From Sphaerisporangium sp040649355 (GTDB lineage Bacteria > Actinomycetota > Actinomycetes > Streptosporangiales > Streptosporangiaceae), in assembly GCF_043197795.1 (NCBI RefSeq), contig NZ_JBICTU010000011.1:1-64000 (forward strand): a DNA stretch of 64,000 nt, read 5' to 3'. Below the pieces are notes generated by a model that saw only the letters and a program-made list of their open reading frames with translations, was not told where the DNA came from and made no database searches. Position numbers and translations under genes: made by a program. Below, in pieces: positions 9,616 through 19,200 of this stretch. The first letter of the stretch is position 1, and each line of letters begins with the position of its first letter.

Positions 9616-9805
9616 TGTCTTGACCCCTTTTACTCGGTTGTCATTCGTTCTCGCACCACCAACTCTGCGCTTTCCTCGACCGGCGGGACAGGGTTCGGCG
9701 AGTCAGCAAGCTGCCCGGCCGCTGCCGCTTCCTGCCACGCCCAGCGCTTGACACGTCGTCACGGGGCGCGAGTTCGGAAGGCGACGAAAATCGCATTACA
9801 GGTGC

Positions 9806-9821
9806 GCATTTGAGAAGATGC
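9806..9821 (+). promoter_or_regulatory. Regulon motif site 1 (upstream of epsilon-subunit gene)
   Basis: GCATTTGAGAAGATGC, followed by GGCC, matches the 16-bp motif GCA-N9-AGATGC that recurs in this window. It points toward the + strand gene that starts 70 bp downstream. It is the leftmost good match and may mark the edge of the regulon. Confidence 0.5.
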
Positions 9822-9891
9822 GGCCGTCGCGGCCCGCGCGGGACCCTCATAGGAGCCTTGTAGAGGGCCGGTTCCGACGTGGAGGTACGAC

Positions 9892-10107
9892 GTGGCGCAG
9901 AGCTTGTACCTGAAGGTGATCCGCGGCAACCCGACACCAGAGGAACTGGCGGCGCTCATCACGGTGCTGACCGCCCGTGCCGCCTCCGCCGCCCGCGCCG
10001 AAGCGGCCGCCGCCTCCGCGTGGGTCGACGGCGCCCGCTCCGCACGCCGGCCGGCCGCGCCGAGCACCAGTCCCGCCGCCTGGCGCGTCAGCGGATGGGC
10101 CGGCTAG
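9892..10107 (+). CDS. accE: Acyl-CoA carboxylase epsilon subunit
   Basis: This 71-residue protein has the short conserved core of actinobacterial AccE-type subunits: an N-terminal LKVIRGNPTPEELAAL, an Ala/Arg-rich linker, then W and WRVSGW near the C terminus. Epsilon subunits bind and stimulate the carboxyltransferase beta subunit of acetyl/propionyl-CoA carboxylases. The usual neighbouring beta-subunit gene is absent. One possible role is raising malonyl-CoA supply for PKSE, because a copy of the regulon motif lies 70 bp upstream. The stop codon overlaps one arm of an inverted repeat. Confidence 0.85.
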   Translation: MAQSLYLKVIRGNPTPEELAALITVLTARAASAARAEAAAASAWVDGARSARRPAAPSTSPAAWRVSGWAG

Positions 10108-10161
10108 GGAGTGTCTTCGAGTCCCGTCTGCTCGGCGCTGTGCGGTGCGCACGCTCCCTAG
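10104..10161. terminator. Inverted repeat spanning two convergent stop codons
   Basis: CTAGGGAG (10104-10111) and CTCCCTAG (10154-10161) are perfect inverted arms 42 bp apart. Each arm contains the TAG stop of one convergent gene. It could act as a bidirectional terminator, but the loop is long and there is no T tract. Confidence 0.35.
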
Positions 10162-10661
10162 GGCATTCCGGGAAGGACGGGCTTCGCGGTACCGCGCCGC
10201 GCCACGAACACGAACTCTTTGCCCGGCCGGTCGGGTGCGTCGCGTACGTCCTCGACGACGAAGCCGTGCTCGTGCAAGTCCCGCTCGATCTCCGTACGTT
10301 CGCGGAAGCGAAGTGTCGATTCCGAGGTCAGTACGTCCTCGTCCGCAGTGAACACATGCGTACCCCGGAAGCTCACCAGCGGCAGGCTCACGTCCCTCAG
10401 CTCGGCCCAGGTCTCGATGTGGCCGACGCCCGGGATGTCCGTCATGCGGTACGTGGTCTCGCGCGTCCACTCCGCCCACTCCTCCCGCCCGCGCTCGGCG
10501 AGCAGCAGCGCGAACACGCCCGTACCGCACCCGATGTCCAGCACGGACCGCGCGCCGAACTCCTCCGCCATCGCGAGATACGCGTCGAGATCGCTGCGGT
10601 CCGGATCGAGTGGGTCGTAGATGGCGGCGAGGCGCGGATGCCCGAGAGTCGCGTCGACCAT
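10158..10661 (-). pseudogene. Class I SAM methyltransferase with internal in-frame deletion
   Basis: The 167-residue reading frame begins as a normal methyltransferase (YDPLDPDRSDLDAYLAMA, then motif I VLDIGCGTGVFALLLAERG). It jumps directly to the late region REEWAEWTRETTYRMTDI and continues normally to FVFVARRG. Relatives are around 240-250 residues. The missing roughly 70 residues include the acidic ribose-binding residue and motifs II-IV, so SAM binding should be lost. The frame is intact, so a short protein may still be made. It converges on the epsilon-subunit gene. The deletion is judged from knowledge of the family, not from an alignment. Confidence 0.65.
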
Positions 10662-10925
10662 GGAGACGAACGTATGTGGCCCCGAGCCCGCGCGGCCACT
10701 GCCTTCTCGGGTCACGGCGCCAAGCGGGCGTGGCGAAGTGCGCCGCTGATCCCGGCGCCCCTATCGAGCACGGCCGTACCGCAGCGAACCTCGGCCAGGC
10801 CTCTCAGGATGGATCTTGCCGGTCTGGCCGCCCCGGGAGCGTCCGAGTCTCACCCGACCATGATCCACTACTTAAGATCAATTGAAGACACGCCCTAGCT
10901 AGGGGAACCCCGCCCGAGCCCCATT

Positions 10926-10957
10926 GAAGCCCCTGCTTACGCGGGGGCTTCTTTCAT
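10926..10957 (+). terminator. Intrinsic terminator
   Basis: GAAGCCCC (10926-10933) pairs with GGGGCTTC (10944-10951) around a 10-base loop, followed by TTTCATT. It isolates the enediyne operon from upstream transcription. Confidence 0.7.
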
Positions 10958-11003
10958 TCTTCGCAGCGGTAACAAGATTTACTACAGATCATTACATAGC
11001 ACA

Positions 11004-11019
11004 GCAATCAGGGAGATGT
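11004..11019 (+). promoter_or_regulatory. Regulon motif site 2 (upstream of core operon)
   Basis: GCAATCAGGGAGATGT fits the recurrent motif. The preceding bases give AGCACAGCA, which is also found at the sites near 54.5 and 60.95 kb. It lies 86 bp upstream of the first gene of the warhead operon. Confidence 0.55.
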
Positions 11020-11105
11020 GCCTCAACGATCGGCATATGACCATGAAATGGTCACGCTGGTGTGAGTAACCGTCATCGGCTGGCGGCGAAAAGACGAGGA
11101 GCATT

Positions 11106-12101
11106 ATGCCAACCCTGTTAGGTTCACTGCGCAGGCTCGTGCTGACTCCGTCACTGGCCGACGTCACTTTCAGCGTGCGCGGTTTCCCGTCCACGCCGTC
11201 GGCCGCCACGCGCAAACTGGAGGCCATTCCCCAGGCGGTGATCTGTGGTTTCGAATGGGGAATCGACGCGCGTGACCAGTGGGAGGTGGAGCGCCGCCTG
11301 AGCATGGTCGACCAGGAGTTGCGCGGATTCGCCTATGAGGGCGCGACGATGGGTTTCACGATCGTGGACGCGATGGGCGGAGGCAGGGGGACCCGCACCC
11401 GCGATCTCCTGCTCGGCCCCGGGCAGCCGCACATCTTCCTCACCTACATCGGCATCGGCTTCGCCATGGCGCGGCTCCCCAGGCCGCTGTGGAAGAAGAT
11501 CATGCCCGACCTGAGCGGCTCGGCGTACTACCCGACCATGAGCTGGCTGGCGGTCGACGGGTACGGCTTCGACCGCGCCTACTTCGACACCCGGCGCTGG
11601 GTCGACGAGCAGCGCGTCCCCGCCCCCTACGCGTGGGAAGGCTCTCCCGACTACTTCCTGCGAGCCGTCGACCAGGGCATCGGCCGCGCGCTGTGGTTCA
11701 TCCACGCCGGGCAGGTCCCCGACATCGCCGCGAGGGTCAAGGGCTTCGCCGCCCACCGGCAGGCGGACCTGTGGAGCGGGGTCGGCCTGGCCGCGACGTT
11801 CGCCGGCGGCTCGGTGGCCGAGGGCCTCACCGCGCTGCGCCGCGCCGCAGGCGTCCACCACCCCGAGCTGGCCCAGGGGGTGGTCTTCGCGGCCAAGGCG
11901 CGCGACTTCGCGGGCTTCGTGCCCGCGCACACCGAGATGGCCGCCGCGATCCTCGCCGACCTGTCGATGGAGGGCGCCGTGGCGCTCGCCGACAGCACCG
12001 CGGTGGAGTCCGGCGGTACCGATTCGGTTCCCGCATATGAATTGTGGCGGCGCGCGATCCGCGCGCATTTCATTTCGTCCGGAGACCGTGTTCCGAGCTG
12101 A
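11106..12101 (+). CDS. Enediyne biosynthesis DUF1702 protein (E2-like)
   Basis: This 331-residue protein belongs to the DUF1702 group that accompanies every PKSE locus. Diagnostic blocks are LTPSLADVTFSVRGF at the start, LRGFAYEGATMGFTI near residue 75, GIGFAMARLPRPLW near 120 and VPAYELWRRAIRAHF at the end. It is a clear paralogue of the next gene. The biochemical role is unknown; genetic work on related clusters places these proteins at or near formation of the polyyne/enediyne core. It is the first gene of the operon. In nine-membered clusters two such proteins (E2 and E3) are normally found side by side, as here. Confidence 0.9.
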   Translation: MPTLLGSLRRLVLTPSLADVTFSVRGFPSTPSAATRKLEAIPQAVICGFEWGIDARDQWEVERRLSMVDQELRGFAYEGATMGFTIVDAMGGGRGTRTRDLLLGPGQPHIFLTYIGIGFAMARLPRPLWKKIMPDLSGSAYYPTMSWLAVDGYGFDRAYFDTRRWVDEQRVPAPYAWEGSPDYFLRAVDQGIGRALWFIHAGQVPDIAARVKGFAAHRQADLWSGVGLAATFAGGSVAEGLTALRRAAGVHHPELAQGVVFAAKARDFAGFVPAHTEMAAAILADLSMEGAVALADSTAVESGGTDSVPAYELWRRAIRAHFISSGDRVPS

Positions 12102-12152
12102 CACGGACGACTTCCGGCGGCGCCGGCGAATTTCACAGGGGGCGGGACCGAT

Positions 12153-12187
12153 TTGGCCGGGCGGTCTGTCTCAGGCTGCCCGGCCAA
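12153..12187 (+). terminator. Hairpin between the two DUF1702 genes
   Basis: TTGGCCGGGC (12153-12162) and GCCCGGCCAA (12178-12187) form a perfect 10-bp stem with a 15-base loop, followed by a weak T-rich stretch. It may attenuate read-through or stabilise the upstream mRNA. It lies within an otherwise co-directional operon. Confidence 0.45.
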
Positions 12188-12306
12188 CGGTTCCGGGCTT
12201 TTACTGAGCACGTTTGAAGTGGACCCGAAGTAAGCCCATATGTCTACATTTAGGCATACATTACCCCACGGTTAAAGGGATGACCCCCGCGGGGAGGGAG
12301 AGGCAA

Positions 12307-13287
12307 TTGGCCAGCACTCTACGGTCATTGAGAAGCCGTATTCTGACACCCAACGTCTCGGAGACCAAGCTCTCGACACGTGGTTTCCACGTGAAGAGCC
12401 CGGAGGCCCGTGACCTCTTGGAGAAGGTCGGTGAGATGTTCCTCACCGGTTACGCGTACGCGGCCGAGGCACGTACGCCCGCCGAGGCCGAGGACCGTCT
12501 GGAGGAGATCCCGAAGCGGTTCCGCGGCTTCGCCTACGAGGGCGCGGGCATGGGGTTCGCCATCCTCGACGCGACGCCGCTCTCACGCGGCCCGAAGGTC
12601 GCCGGCTTCCTCGCGGGGCGGGGCGACGCCCAGATCTACCTGATCTACGTCGGCGTCGGCTGGGCGATGGCGCGGTTGCCGAAGTTCCTGTGGTCCAAGC
12701 TCTACCTGCCCGACCCGTTGCTGCGCTACCTGGCGCTCGATGGATACGGCTTCCACCAGGCCTACTTCCGCACCGAGCAGTACGTACACGGGCAGTACCA
12801 GGACCCGAGGTTCCCGTGGCCGGCCGACGCCCCGCAGGGGTACGCCAACCGCGTCATCGACCAGGGCATCGGGCGGGCCATGTGGTTCGTCGGAGGCACC
12901 GACGTCGACGTGGTCACCACGATGATCCACCGGTTCCCCGAGCACCGGCGAGGCGACCTGTACGCGGGCGCCGGCCTGGCCGCCACCTATGCCTGCGGCG
13001 CCGAAGAGGACGAGCTGCGGGAGTTCAGGGACCGGGCGGGCGTGTACCGCCCCCAGCTCGCCCAGGGCTCCGCCTTCGCGGCCGAGGCCCGGGTGAAGCC
13101 GGGACTGGTGGTGCCCGCCACAGAGATCGCGACCCAGGTGTTCTGCGGCGTGACGCCGGAGCAGGCGGCGCGGATCAGCAACGAATCGCGCCCCGACCAG
13201 CAGATCCAGGGCGATGTGCCGGCCTATGAATTGTGGCGCCGGCGGATTGCCGACCAATTTGTCTCTCTTGGAGGTGTTAGCCCGTGA
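12307..13287 (+). CDS. unbL: Enediyne biosynthesis DUF1702 protein UnbL (E3-like)
   Basis: This is the second DUF1702 protein, 326 residues. It shares with its neighbour the LTPNVSETKLSTRGFHV start, RGFAYEGAGMGFAILDA, GVGWAMARLPKFLW, VIDQGIGRAMWF and VPAYELWRRRIADQF blocks. The start is set at TTG 12307: GGGGAGGGAGAGG precedes it, and it aligns the N terminus with the paralogue; an ATG at 12280 lacks a good ribosome site. The stop overlaps the GTG of unbV, so the two are translationally coupled. UnbL, UnbV, UnbU, PKSE and the thioesterase form the five-gene warhead cassette. The molecular function is unknown. Confidence 0.9.
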   Translation: MASTLRSLRSRILTPNVSETKLSTRGFHVKSPEARDLLEKVGEMFLTGYAYAAEARTPAEAEDRLEEIPKRFRGFAYEGAGMGFAILDATPLSRGPKVAGFLAGRGDAQIYLIYVGVGWAMARLPKFLWSKLYLPDPLLRYLALDGYGFHQAYFRTEQYVHGQYQDPRFPWPADAPQGYANRVIDQGIGRAMWFVGGTDVDVVTTMIHRFPEHRRGDLYAGAGLAATYACGAEEDELREFRDRAGVYRPQLAQGSAFAAEARVKPGLVVPATEIATQVFCGVTPEQAARISNESRPDQQIQGDVPAYELWRRRIADQFVSLGGVSP

Positions 13288-15251
13288 CTGCGACCCTTGG
13301 ATGGCTGCGCAGGCAGCTCCCGGGAATCGTCGCTCTCGTGCTGGTCACGAGCGTCTTCTTGATCGCCCGTCTGCCTTCGTACTCCGCGGCCGAGACCTCG
13401 GCCATCGCGAGCAAGTTCTCGTTCAAGCCGTTGTCGATCGCGCTGCCCAGTGGATACACCGAGCGGACGATCCGCAAGGTGAACCAGGACTACAAGCACA
13501 TCGACGCCTGGATCTCCTCGGTCGGTGCGGCCATCGCGATGAACGACCTCGACGGCGACGGGCTGTCCAACGACCTGTGCCTCGTCGACACACGTATCGA
13601 CCAGGCAGTCGTGACGCCGACCCCGGGTGCCCGCTCTGAACGGTATGCGCCGTTTGCCCTGAACCCGGGCTCGCTGCCGATGAACGACCACATGGCTCCC
13701 ATGGGCTGCGTCCCCGGTGACTACAACGAGGACGGCCGCCTTGACCTGCTGGTCTACATGTGGGGCCGCACGCCCATCGTCTACCTCGCGAAGCCGAACG
13801 CGACCAAGCTGAGCGCCGACGCCTACCTGCCGACCGAGCTGGTGCCCGGCGCGAACTCCACCAACGGCGAGTACACCGGCCCGCAGTGGAACACCAACGC
13901 CGCCACCGTCGCCGACTTCGACGGCGACGGCCACGACGACATCTTCATCGGCAACTACTTCGCCGACAGCCCGGTCCTGGACTCCACCGTGGCCGGCGGC
14001 GTCCACATGAACCACTCGATGTCCGACGGCCACAACGGCGGCGAGGACTACTTCTTCCGCTGGACCGGTTCGACCAAGGGCGACCGGCCCACGGTCACCT
14101 ACGAGTGCCTGGACAACGTCCTGTCCAAGGAGGCCTCGAAGGGCTGGGAGCTCGGAGCCGCCGCGGCCGACCTGGACGGCGACCAGCTTCCCGAGCTGTA
14201 CCTGGCCAACGACTTCGGCCCGGACCGGATGTTCTACAACCAGTCCACGCCGGGGCACATCAAGCTCTCGCCCATCGAGGGCGTCCGCACGGCCCTGATC
14301 CCCAAGTCCAAGACCGTCGGCCACGACTCCTTCAAGGGCATGGGCGTGGACTTCGGCGACCTCAACCACGACGGCATCTTCGACATGTTCGTCAGCAACA
14401 TCACGACGTCGTGGGGCATCGAGGAGAGCAACCTCCAGTTCATGTCCACGTCGAAGAACCAGGCCGAACTGCGCGCCAAGCTGCGCGCCGGCGAGGCGCC
14501 GTGGGTGGACGAGAGCGCCCCCTCCGGCACGGCGTGGTCCGGCTGGGGCTGGGACGTCAAGATGGAGGACTTCAACAACGCCGGTGAGCTTTCGATCGCC
14601 CAGGCGACCGGGTTCGTCAAGGGCCAGATCGACCGCTGGCCGCAACTGCAGGAGCTGGCCACGGCCAACGACCAGTTGCTGCAGAACCCCTTCTGGTGGC
14701 CCAACGCGGAGGCCGGCGACGACATCGGCGGAAACCAGACGCTGCACTTCTTCGCCAAGGGCCCGACGGGCCGCTACGTCGACCTCGCCCCCCAGCTCGG
14801 CCTCGCCATCCCGGTGCCCACGCGCGGCATCGCCACCGGCGACTCCGACGGGGACGGCCTCGTGGACTTCGCCGTCGCCCGGCAGTGGGGCGAGCCGGTC
14901 TTCTACCAGAACCAGAGCTCCTCGGCCGGCTCGTACATCGGGCTGCGGCTCACCCGCGACGATGCCCCGGTCGCCGGGACGCTTCCCGCGCCGGGCTCAC
15001 CGGCCACCGGAGCGCAGGTCACGGTGAAGACGGCGGACGGCCGCTCGTTCATCGGCCGCGTCGACGGCAGCAGCGGCCACTCCGGCAGGCGCTCGACCGA
15101 CGTCCACATCGGACTGGGCCAGAACGTCACCGGGCCGGTGCAGGTGCACATCCGCTGGCGTGACCGCACCGGACAGGTGCATGACCAGGATCTTCAGCTG
15201 ACCACGGGCTGGCACTGCCTCGTGCTCGGCCAGCAGGCCAAGGAGAAGTGA
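13284..15251 (+). CDS. unbV: Enediyne biosynthesis protein UnbV (E4), FG-GAP/ASPIC repeat protein
   Basis: The 655-residue protein has one N-terminal membrane or signal helix (about residues 9-30). Several FG-GAP-like calcium-binding loops follow (DLDGDGLSNDL, DYNEDGRLDLL, DFDGDGHDDIF, DLDGDQLPELY, DSDGDGLVDFA), suggesting a beta-propeller outside or at the membrane. The C terminus is an ASPIC/UnbV domain with DGSSGHSGRRSTDVHIGLG. It is diagnostic of enediyne loci, but no reaction has been assigned to the family. The GTG start follows GGAGGTG and overlaps the previous stop codon. Confidence 0.95.
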   Translation: MTATLGWLRRQLPGIVALVLVTSVFLIARLPSYSAAETSAIASKFSFKPLSIALPSGYTERTIRKVNQDYKHIDAWISSVGAAIAMNDLDGDGLSNDLCLVDTRIDQAVVTPTPGARSERYAPFALNPGSLPMNDHMAPMGCVPGDYNEDGRLDLLVYMWGRTPIVYLAKPNATKLSADAYLPTELVPGANSTNGEYTGPQWNTNAATVADFDGDGHDDIFIGNYFADSPVLDSTVAGGVHMNHSMSDGHNGGEDYFFRWTGSTKGDRPTVTYECLDNVLSKEASKGWELGAAAADLDGDQLPELYLANDFGPDRMFYNQSTPGHIKLSPIEGVRTALIPKSKTVGHDSFKGMGVDFGDLNHDGIFDMFVSNITTSWGIEESNLQFMSTSKNQAELRAKLRAGEAPWVDESAPSGTAWSGWGWDVKMEDFNNAGELSIAQATGFVKGQIDRWPQLQELATANDQLLQNPFWWPNAEAGDDIGGNQTLHFFAKGPTGRYVDLAPQLGLAIPVPTRGIATGDSDGDGLVDFAVARQWGEPVFYQNQSSSAGSYIGLRLTRDDAPVAGTLPAPGSPATGAQVTVKTADGRSFIGRVDGSSGHSGRRSTDVHIGLGQNVTGPVQVHIRWRDRTGQVHDQDLQLTTGWHCLVLGQQAKEK

Positions 15252-15256
15252 TCGAC

Positions 15257-16258
15257 ATGGCTGAAACGAAGGCCCCCGCTGAAACGAAGGCCGCCGCGCC
15301 GCCGCGTCACGACCCCAAGGTGATCATCGCACTGCGCAACTTCGCGATCTCGATCTCCGTCTTCAACATCTTCGGATACACCGTCCTCGGGTTCGAGCAG
15401 CCCTGGCTGTGGCCGTTCTTCGCCCTCGCCACCGGCTACGCGACCGAGATCGGGCTTGAGTACATCGGAGCCAAGGTCGAGAAGCGCGCGCCGCGCTACA
15501 CGGGCCTGGGGTTCCGCGGCCTGGTGCAGTTCCTGTATCCAGCGCACATCACCTCGCTCGCGATGAACATGCTGATCTACGTCAACGACCAGATCCTGGT
15601 GCTGCTCTTCGGAGTCGTGGTCGCGGTCGGCGCCAAGTGGGTGCTCCGAGCGCCGGTCAAGGGCCGCATGCGGCACTTCATGAACCCGTCGAACTTCGGC
15701 ATCGCGGTCATCCTGCTGCTCCTGCCCTGGGCCAGCATCGCACCGCCGTACCACTTCACCGAGCACACCGACACCTGGTTCGACTGGATCATCCCCGGGA
15801 TCATCATCCTCGGCGGCACGATGCTGAACGGCAAGCTCACGAACCGCATGCCGCTGATCCTCGGCTGGGTGGGCGTCTTCGCCCTCCAGGCCATCGTGCG
15901 CGGCATCTTCTTCGGAACGTCGATACCCGCGGCACTCGGGATGATGACCGGCGTCGCGTTCGTGCTCTTCAGCAACTACATGGTCACCGACCCGGGCACC
16001 AGCCCGTCCAAGCCGGCCTCCCAGGTCGCCTTCGGCGGTGGCATCGCCCTGCTGTACGGCCTGCTGACCGCGGTGCACATCTCCTACGCGCTCTTCTTCG
16101 CCACGGCCGGCGTCTGCGCCATCCGCGGCGGCTTCTTCTGGGCGCTGCACTTCGTCAACAAGGCACGCGAGCAGCGTGAGGCCGAGGCGCGCAAGGGCGC
16201 CTCCGAGGTTCCCGTAGAGAGGGTCCCGACCGCAGGGAAAGAGGTCGCGACCGTATGA
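15257..16258 (+). CDS. unbU: Enediyne biosynthesis membrane protein UnbU (E5)
   Basis: The 333-residue polytopic membrane protein has about eight hydrophobic segments after a short charged N terminus containing a repeat (AETKAPAETKAA). It is always the gene directly upstream of PKSE in enediyne clusters. A role in transport or in a membrane-bound maturation step is proposed but unproven. ATG 15257 is chosen because AAGGAG lies at workable distance; the in-frame GTG at 15248 sits too close to that site. The stop overlaps the PKSE start (ATGA). Confidence 0.93.
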   Translation: MAETKAPAETKAAAPPRHDPKVIIALRNFAISISVFNIFGYTVLGFEQPWLWPFFALATGYATEIGLEYIGAKVEKRAPRYTGLGFRGLVQFLYPAHITSLAMNMLIYVNDQILVLLFGVVVAVGAKWVLRAPVKGRMRHFMNPSNFGIAVILLLLPWASIAPPYHFTEHTDTWFDWIIPGIIILGGTMLNGKLTNRMPLILGWVGVFALQAIVRGIFFGTSIPAALGMMTGVAFVLFSNYMVTDPGTSPSKPASQVAFGGGIALLYGLLTAVHISYALFFATAGVCAIRGGFFWALHFVNKAREQREAEARKGASEVPVERVPTAGKEVATV

Positions 16259-19200
16259 CCAGGATCGCGATCGTCGGCATGGCGTGCCGGTACCCGGACG
16301 CCACCTCGCCGAGAGAGCTGTGGGAAAACGCTCTCGCCGGTCGCCGCGCCTTCCGGAGACTGCCCGACGTGCGCATGCGCCTAGAGGACTACTGGAACGC
16401 CGACCCGGCGCACCCGGACACCTTCTACGCGCGCACCGCGGCGGTCATCGAGGGCTACGAGTTCGACCGCGTCGGTTACAAGATCGGCGGCTCCACGTAC
16501 CGCTCCACCGACCTCACCCACTGGCTCGCGCTCGACATGGCGGGCCTCGCCCTGGCCGACGCGGGCTTCCCCGGCGCCGAGGGCCTGCCCAAGGAACGCA
16601 CGGGCGTGGTCGTGGGCAACACCCTTACCGGGGAGTTCACCCGCGCGAACGTCATGCGCCTGCGCTGGCCGTACGTGCGCCGCACCGTGGCCGCGCAGCT
16701 CAAGGAGCAGGGCTGGGACGACGACCGGCTGGCCACGTTCCTCGCCGACCTGGAGGTCACCTACAAGAGCCCGTTCCCCTCGATCGACGAGGACACCCTG
16801 GCCGGTGGCCTGTCCAACACGATCGCCGGGCGCATCTGCAACTACTTCGACCTCAACGGCGGCGGCTACACCGTCGACGGCGCCTGCTCCTCGTCGCTGC
16901 TGTCGGTGACGACGGGGTGCAAGGCGCTGATCGACAACGAGATCGACGTGGCCATCGTCGGCGGCGTCGACCTCTCGATCGACCCGTTCGAGATCGTGGG
17001 CTTCGCCAAGACCGGAGCCCTGGCCAAGAACGAGATGCGCCTGTACGACCGGCACTCCAACGGCTTCTGGCCGGGTGAGGGCTGCGGCATGATCGTGCTG
17101 ATGCGCGAGGAGGAGGCCGTCAAGGCCCGTCACCGCATCTACGCGACCATCGCCGGGTGGGGCATCTCCTCCGACGGCAAGGGCGGGATCACCCGGCCCG
17201 AGGTCAGCGGCTACAAGCTCGCGATGCGGCGGGCCTACGAGCGCGCCGGCTTCGGCGTCGAGACCGTGGAGCTGTTCGAGGGCCACGGCACCGGCACCCC
17301 CGTCGGGGACGCCACCGAGCTCACCGCGCTGTCCGAGGCACGGGCCGAGGCCGACCCGGGCGCCACGCGCGCGGCGGTCTCCTCCATCAAGGGGATGATC
17401 GGGCACGCCAAGGCCGCGGCCGGCGTCGCCGGCCTGATCAAGGCCGCCATGGCGGTGCACGAGCAGGTGCTCCCGCCGGCCATCGGCTGCGTCGACCCGC
17501 ACGACGTCCTGACCGGCGAGTCGGCGAAGCTCCGCGTCCTTCGCAAGGCCGAGCCCTGGCCGGCCGGGGCGCCCGTGCGCGCCGGCATCACCGCCATGGG
17601 CTTCGGCGGCATCAACACCCACGTCGTGCTGGAGAACTCCGGGCCCCGCAAGCGCGCGCCGCTCTCGACGCGCACCAAGAGCCTGGCCTCCTCCTTGCAG
17701 GACGCGGAACTGCTCCTCGCCGACGCGGCCTCGCCGCAGGCGCTTCGCGAGCGGGTCGCCGAGCTGGCGGACTTCGTGATCAAGGTGTCCTACGGCCAGC
17801 TCGCCGACCTCGCGGCCACACTTCAGCGCGACCTGCGCGAACTGCCGTACCGGGCCGCCGTCGTGGTGTCCTCGCCCGAGGACGCCGAGCGGCAGCTCCA
17901 GCGGGTGCTGACCGCGCTCGACGCGGGCGAGACCAGCCTGTTCGCCCCCGACGGCCGGGCCTTCTTCGGCCAGGCCGACGGGCCGGGCCGGGTCGGCTTC
18001 CTGTTCCCCGGGCAGGGCTCGGGCCGCGGCACCAGCGGCGGCGCGTTGCGCCGGCGCTTCGCCGAGGCCGAGGAGATCTACCTCAAGGCGAACCTGCCCA
18101 CCACCGGCGACATGGTCGCCACGGCGGTCGCCCAGCCGCGCATCGTGACCGGCTCCATGGCCGGCCTGCGCGCGCTGGCCGCGATCGGCGTGGAGGCGGA
18201 CGTCGCGGTCGGGCACAGCCTGGGCGAGATCTCCGCCCTGCACTGGGCCGGCGCGATGGACGAGGAGACCCTGCTGAGGGTCGCGGCCGTCCGCGGAAAG
18301 GCCATGACCGAGCACAGCGCCTCGGGCACCATGGCCAGCGTCCGCGCCACACCCGACACGGTGACCGAGCTGGCGGGCGAGCTGCCCGTCGTCATCGCCG
18401 GGTACAACGGGCCGGAGCAGACCGTCGTCGCCGGACCGGTCGACGCGATCGAGGAGTTCGGCCGCAAGGCCGCCGGCGCGGGCCTGAAATGGACCAAGCT
18501 GCCGGTGTCGCACGCCTTCCACTCCCCGCTCGTCGCACCGGCGGCCGAGGAGTTCGGCGAGCACCTGGCCGGGGAGGACTTCGGGCCGGTCGACCGGCCG
18601 ATCGTCTCCACCGTGAGCGGGGTGACGCTCACTCCGGACACCGACATCCCGGCGCTGCTGCGCAGGCAGATCACCGATCCGGTCCTGTTCACCCAGGCCG
18701 TGGAGGCCGCCGCCAAGGACATGGACCTCCTCGTCGAGGTCGGTCCCGGTCGCGTGCTCAGCGGGCTGGCGGCGTCCGTCACCGACGTCCCGGCCGTCGC
18801 GCTGGACACCGACGACGAGTCGCTGACCGGACTGCTCCGGGTGGCCGGCGCGGCCTACGTCGCCGGCGTCCCGATCGTCCACGAGGAGCTCTTCCACGGC
18901 CGGCTGGTCAGGCCCCTCGCGGTCGGCACCGAGTTCACCTATTTCCAGAGCCCCGTCGAGAAGGCGCCGCAGATCCAGATCAGCGGCACCGTCCGCCGGG
19001 CCGAGGAGCCCCTGAAGGCCGCCCCCGCCGTCGCCTCCGGCGCGGCGCCGGCCGAGGGGGACGCCGCGGAGTCGAGCATCGACCTGCTGCGCCGCCTCGC
19101 GGCCGAGCGGGCCGAGCTGCCGCTGGAGATGGTCAGCGAGGACAGCAGGCCGCTGGACGAGCTGCACCTCAGCTCGGTCACGGTGATGCACATCATCGAC

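Larger units (their letters stand above)
10662..11105. other. Intergenic region before the enediyne operon
   Basis: 444 bp without a credible gene. It holds an intrinsic terminator (10926-10951) and, in an AT-rich stretch, regulon motif site 2 (11004-11019). The promoter of the core operon probably lies between 10975 and 11095. A GAGGAG ribosome site precedes the ATG at 11106. Confidence 0.6.

Noticed and set aside
10158..10661. Frameshift instead of deletion in the short methyltransferase
   Set aside because: The reading frame continues in register on both sides of the junction and no displaced coding sequence is seen in the other frames.
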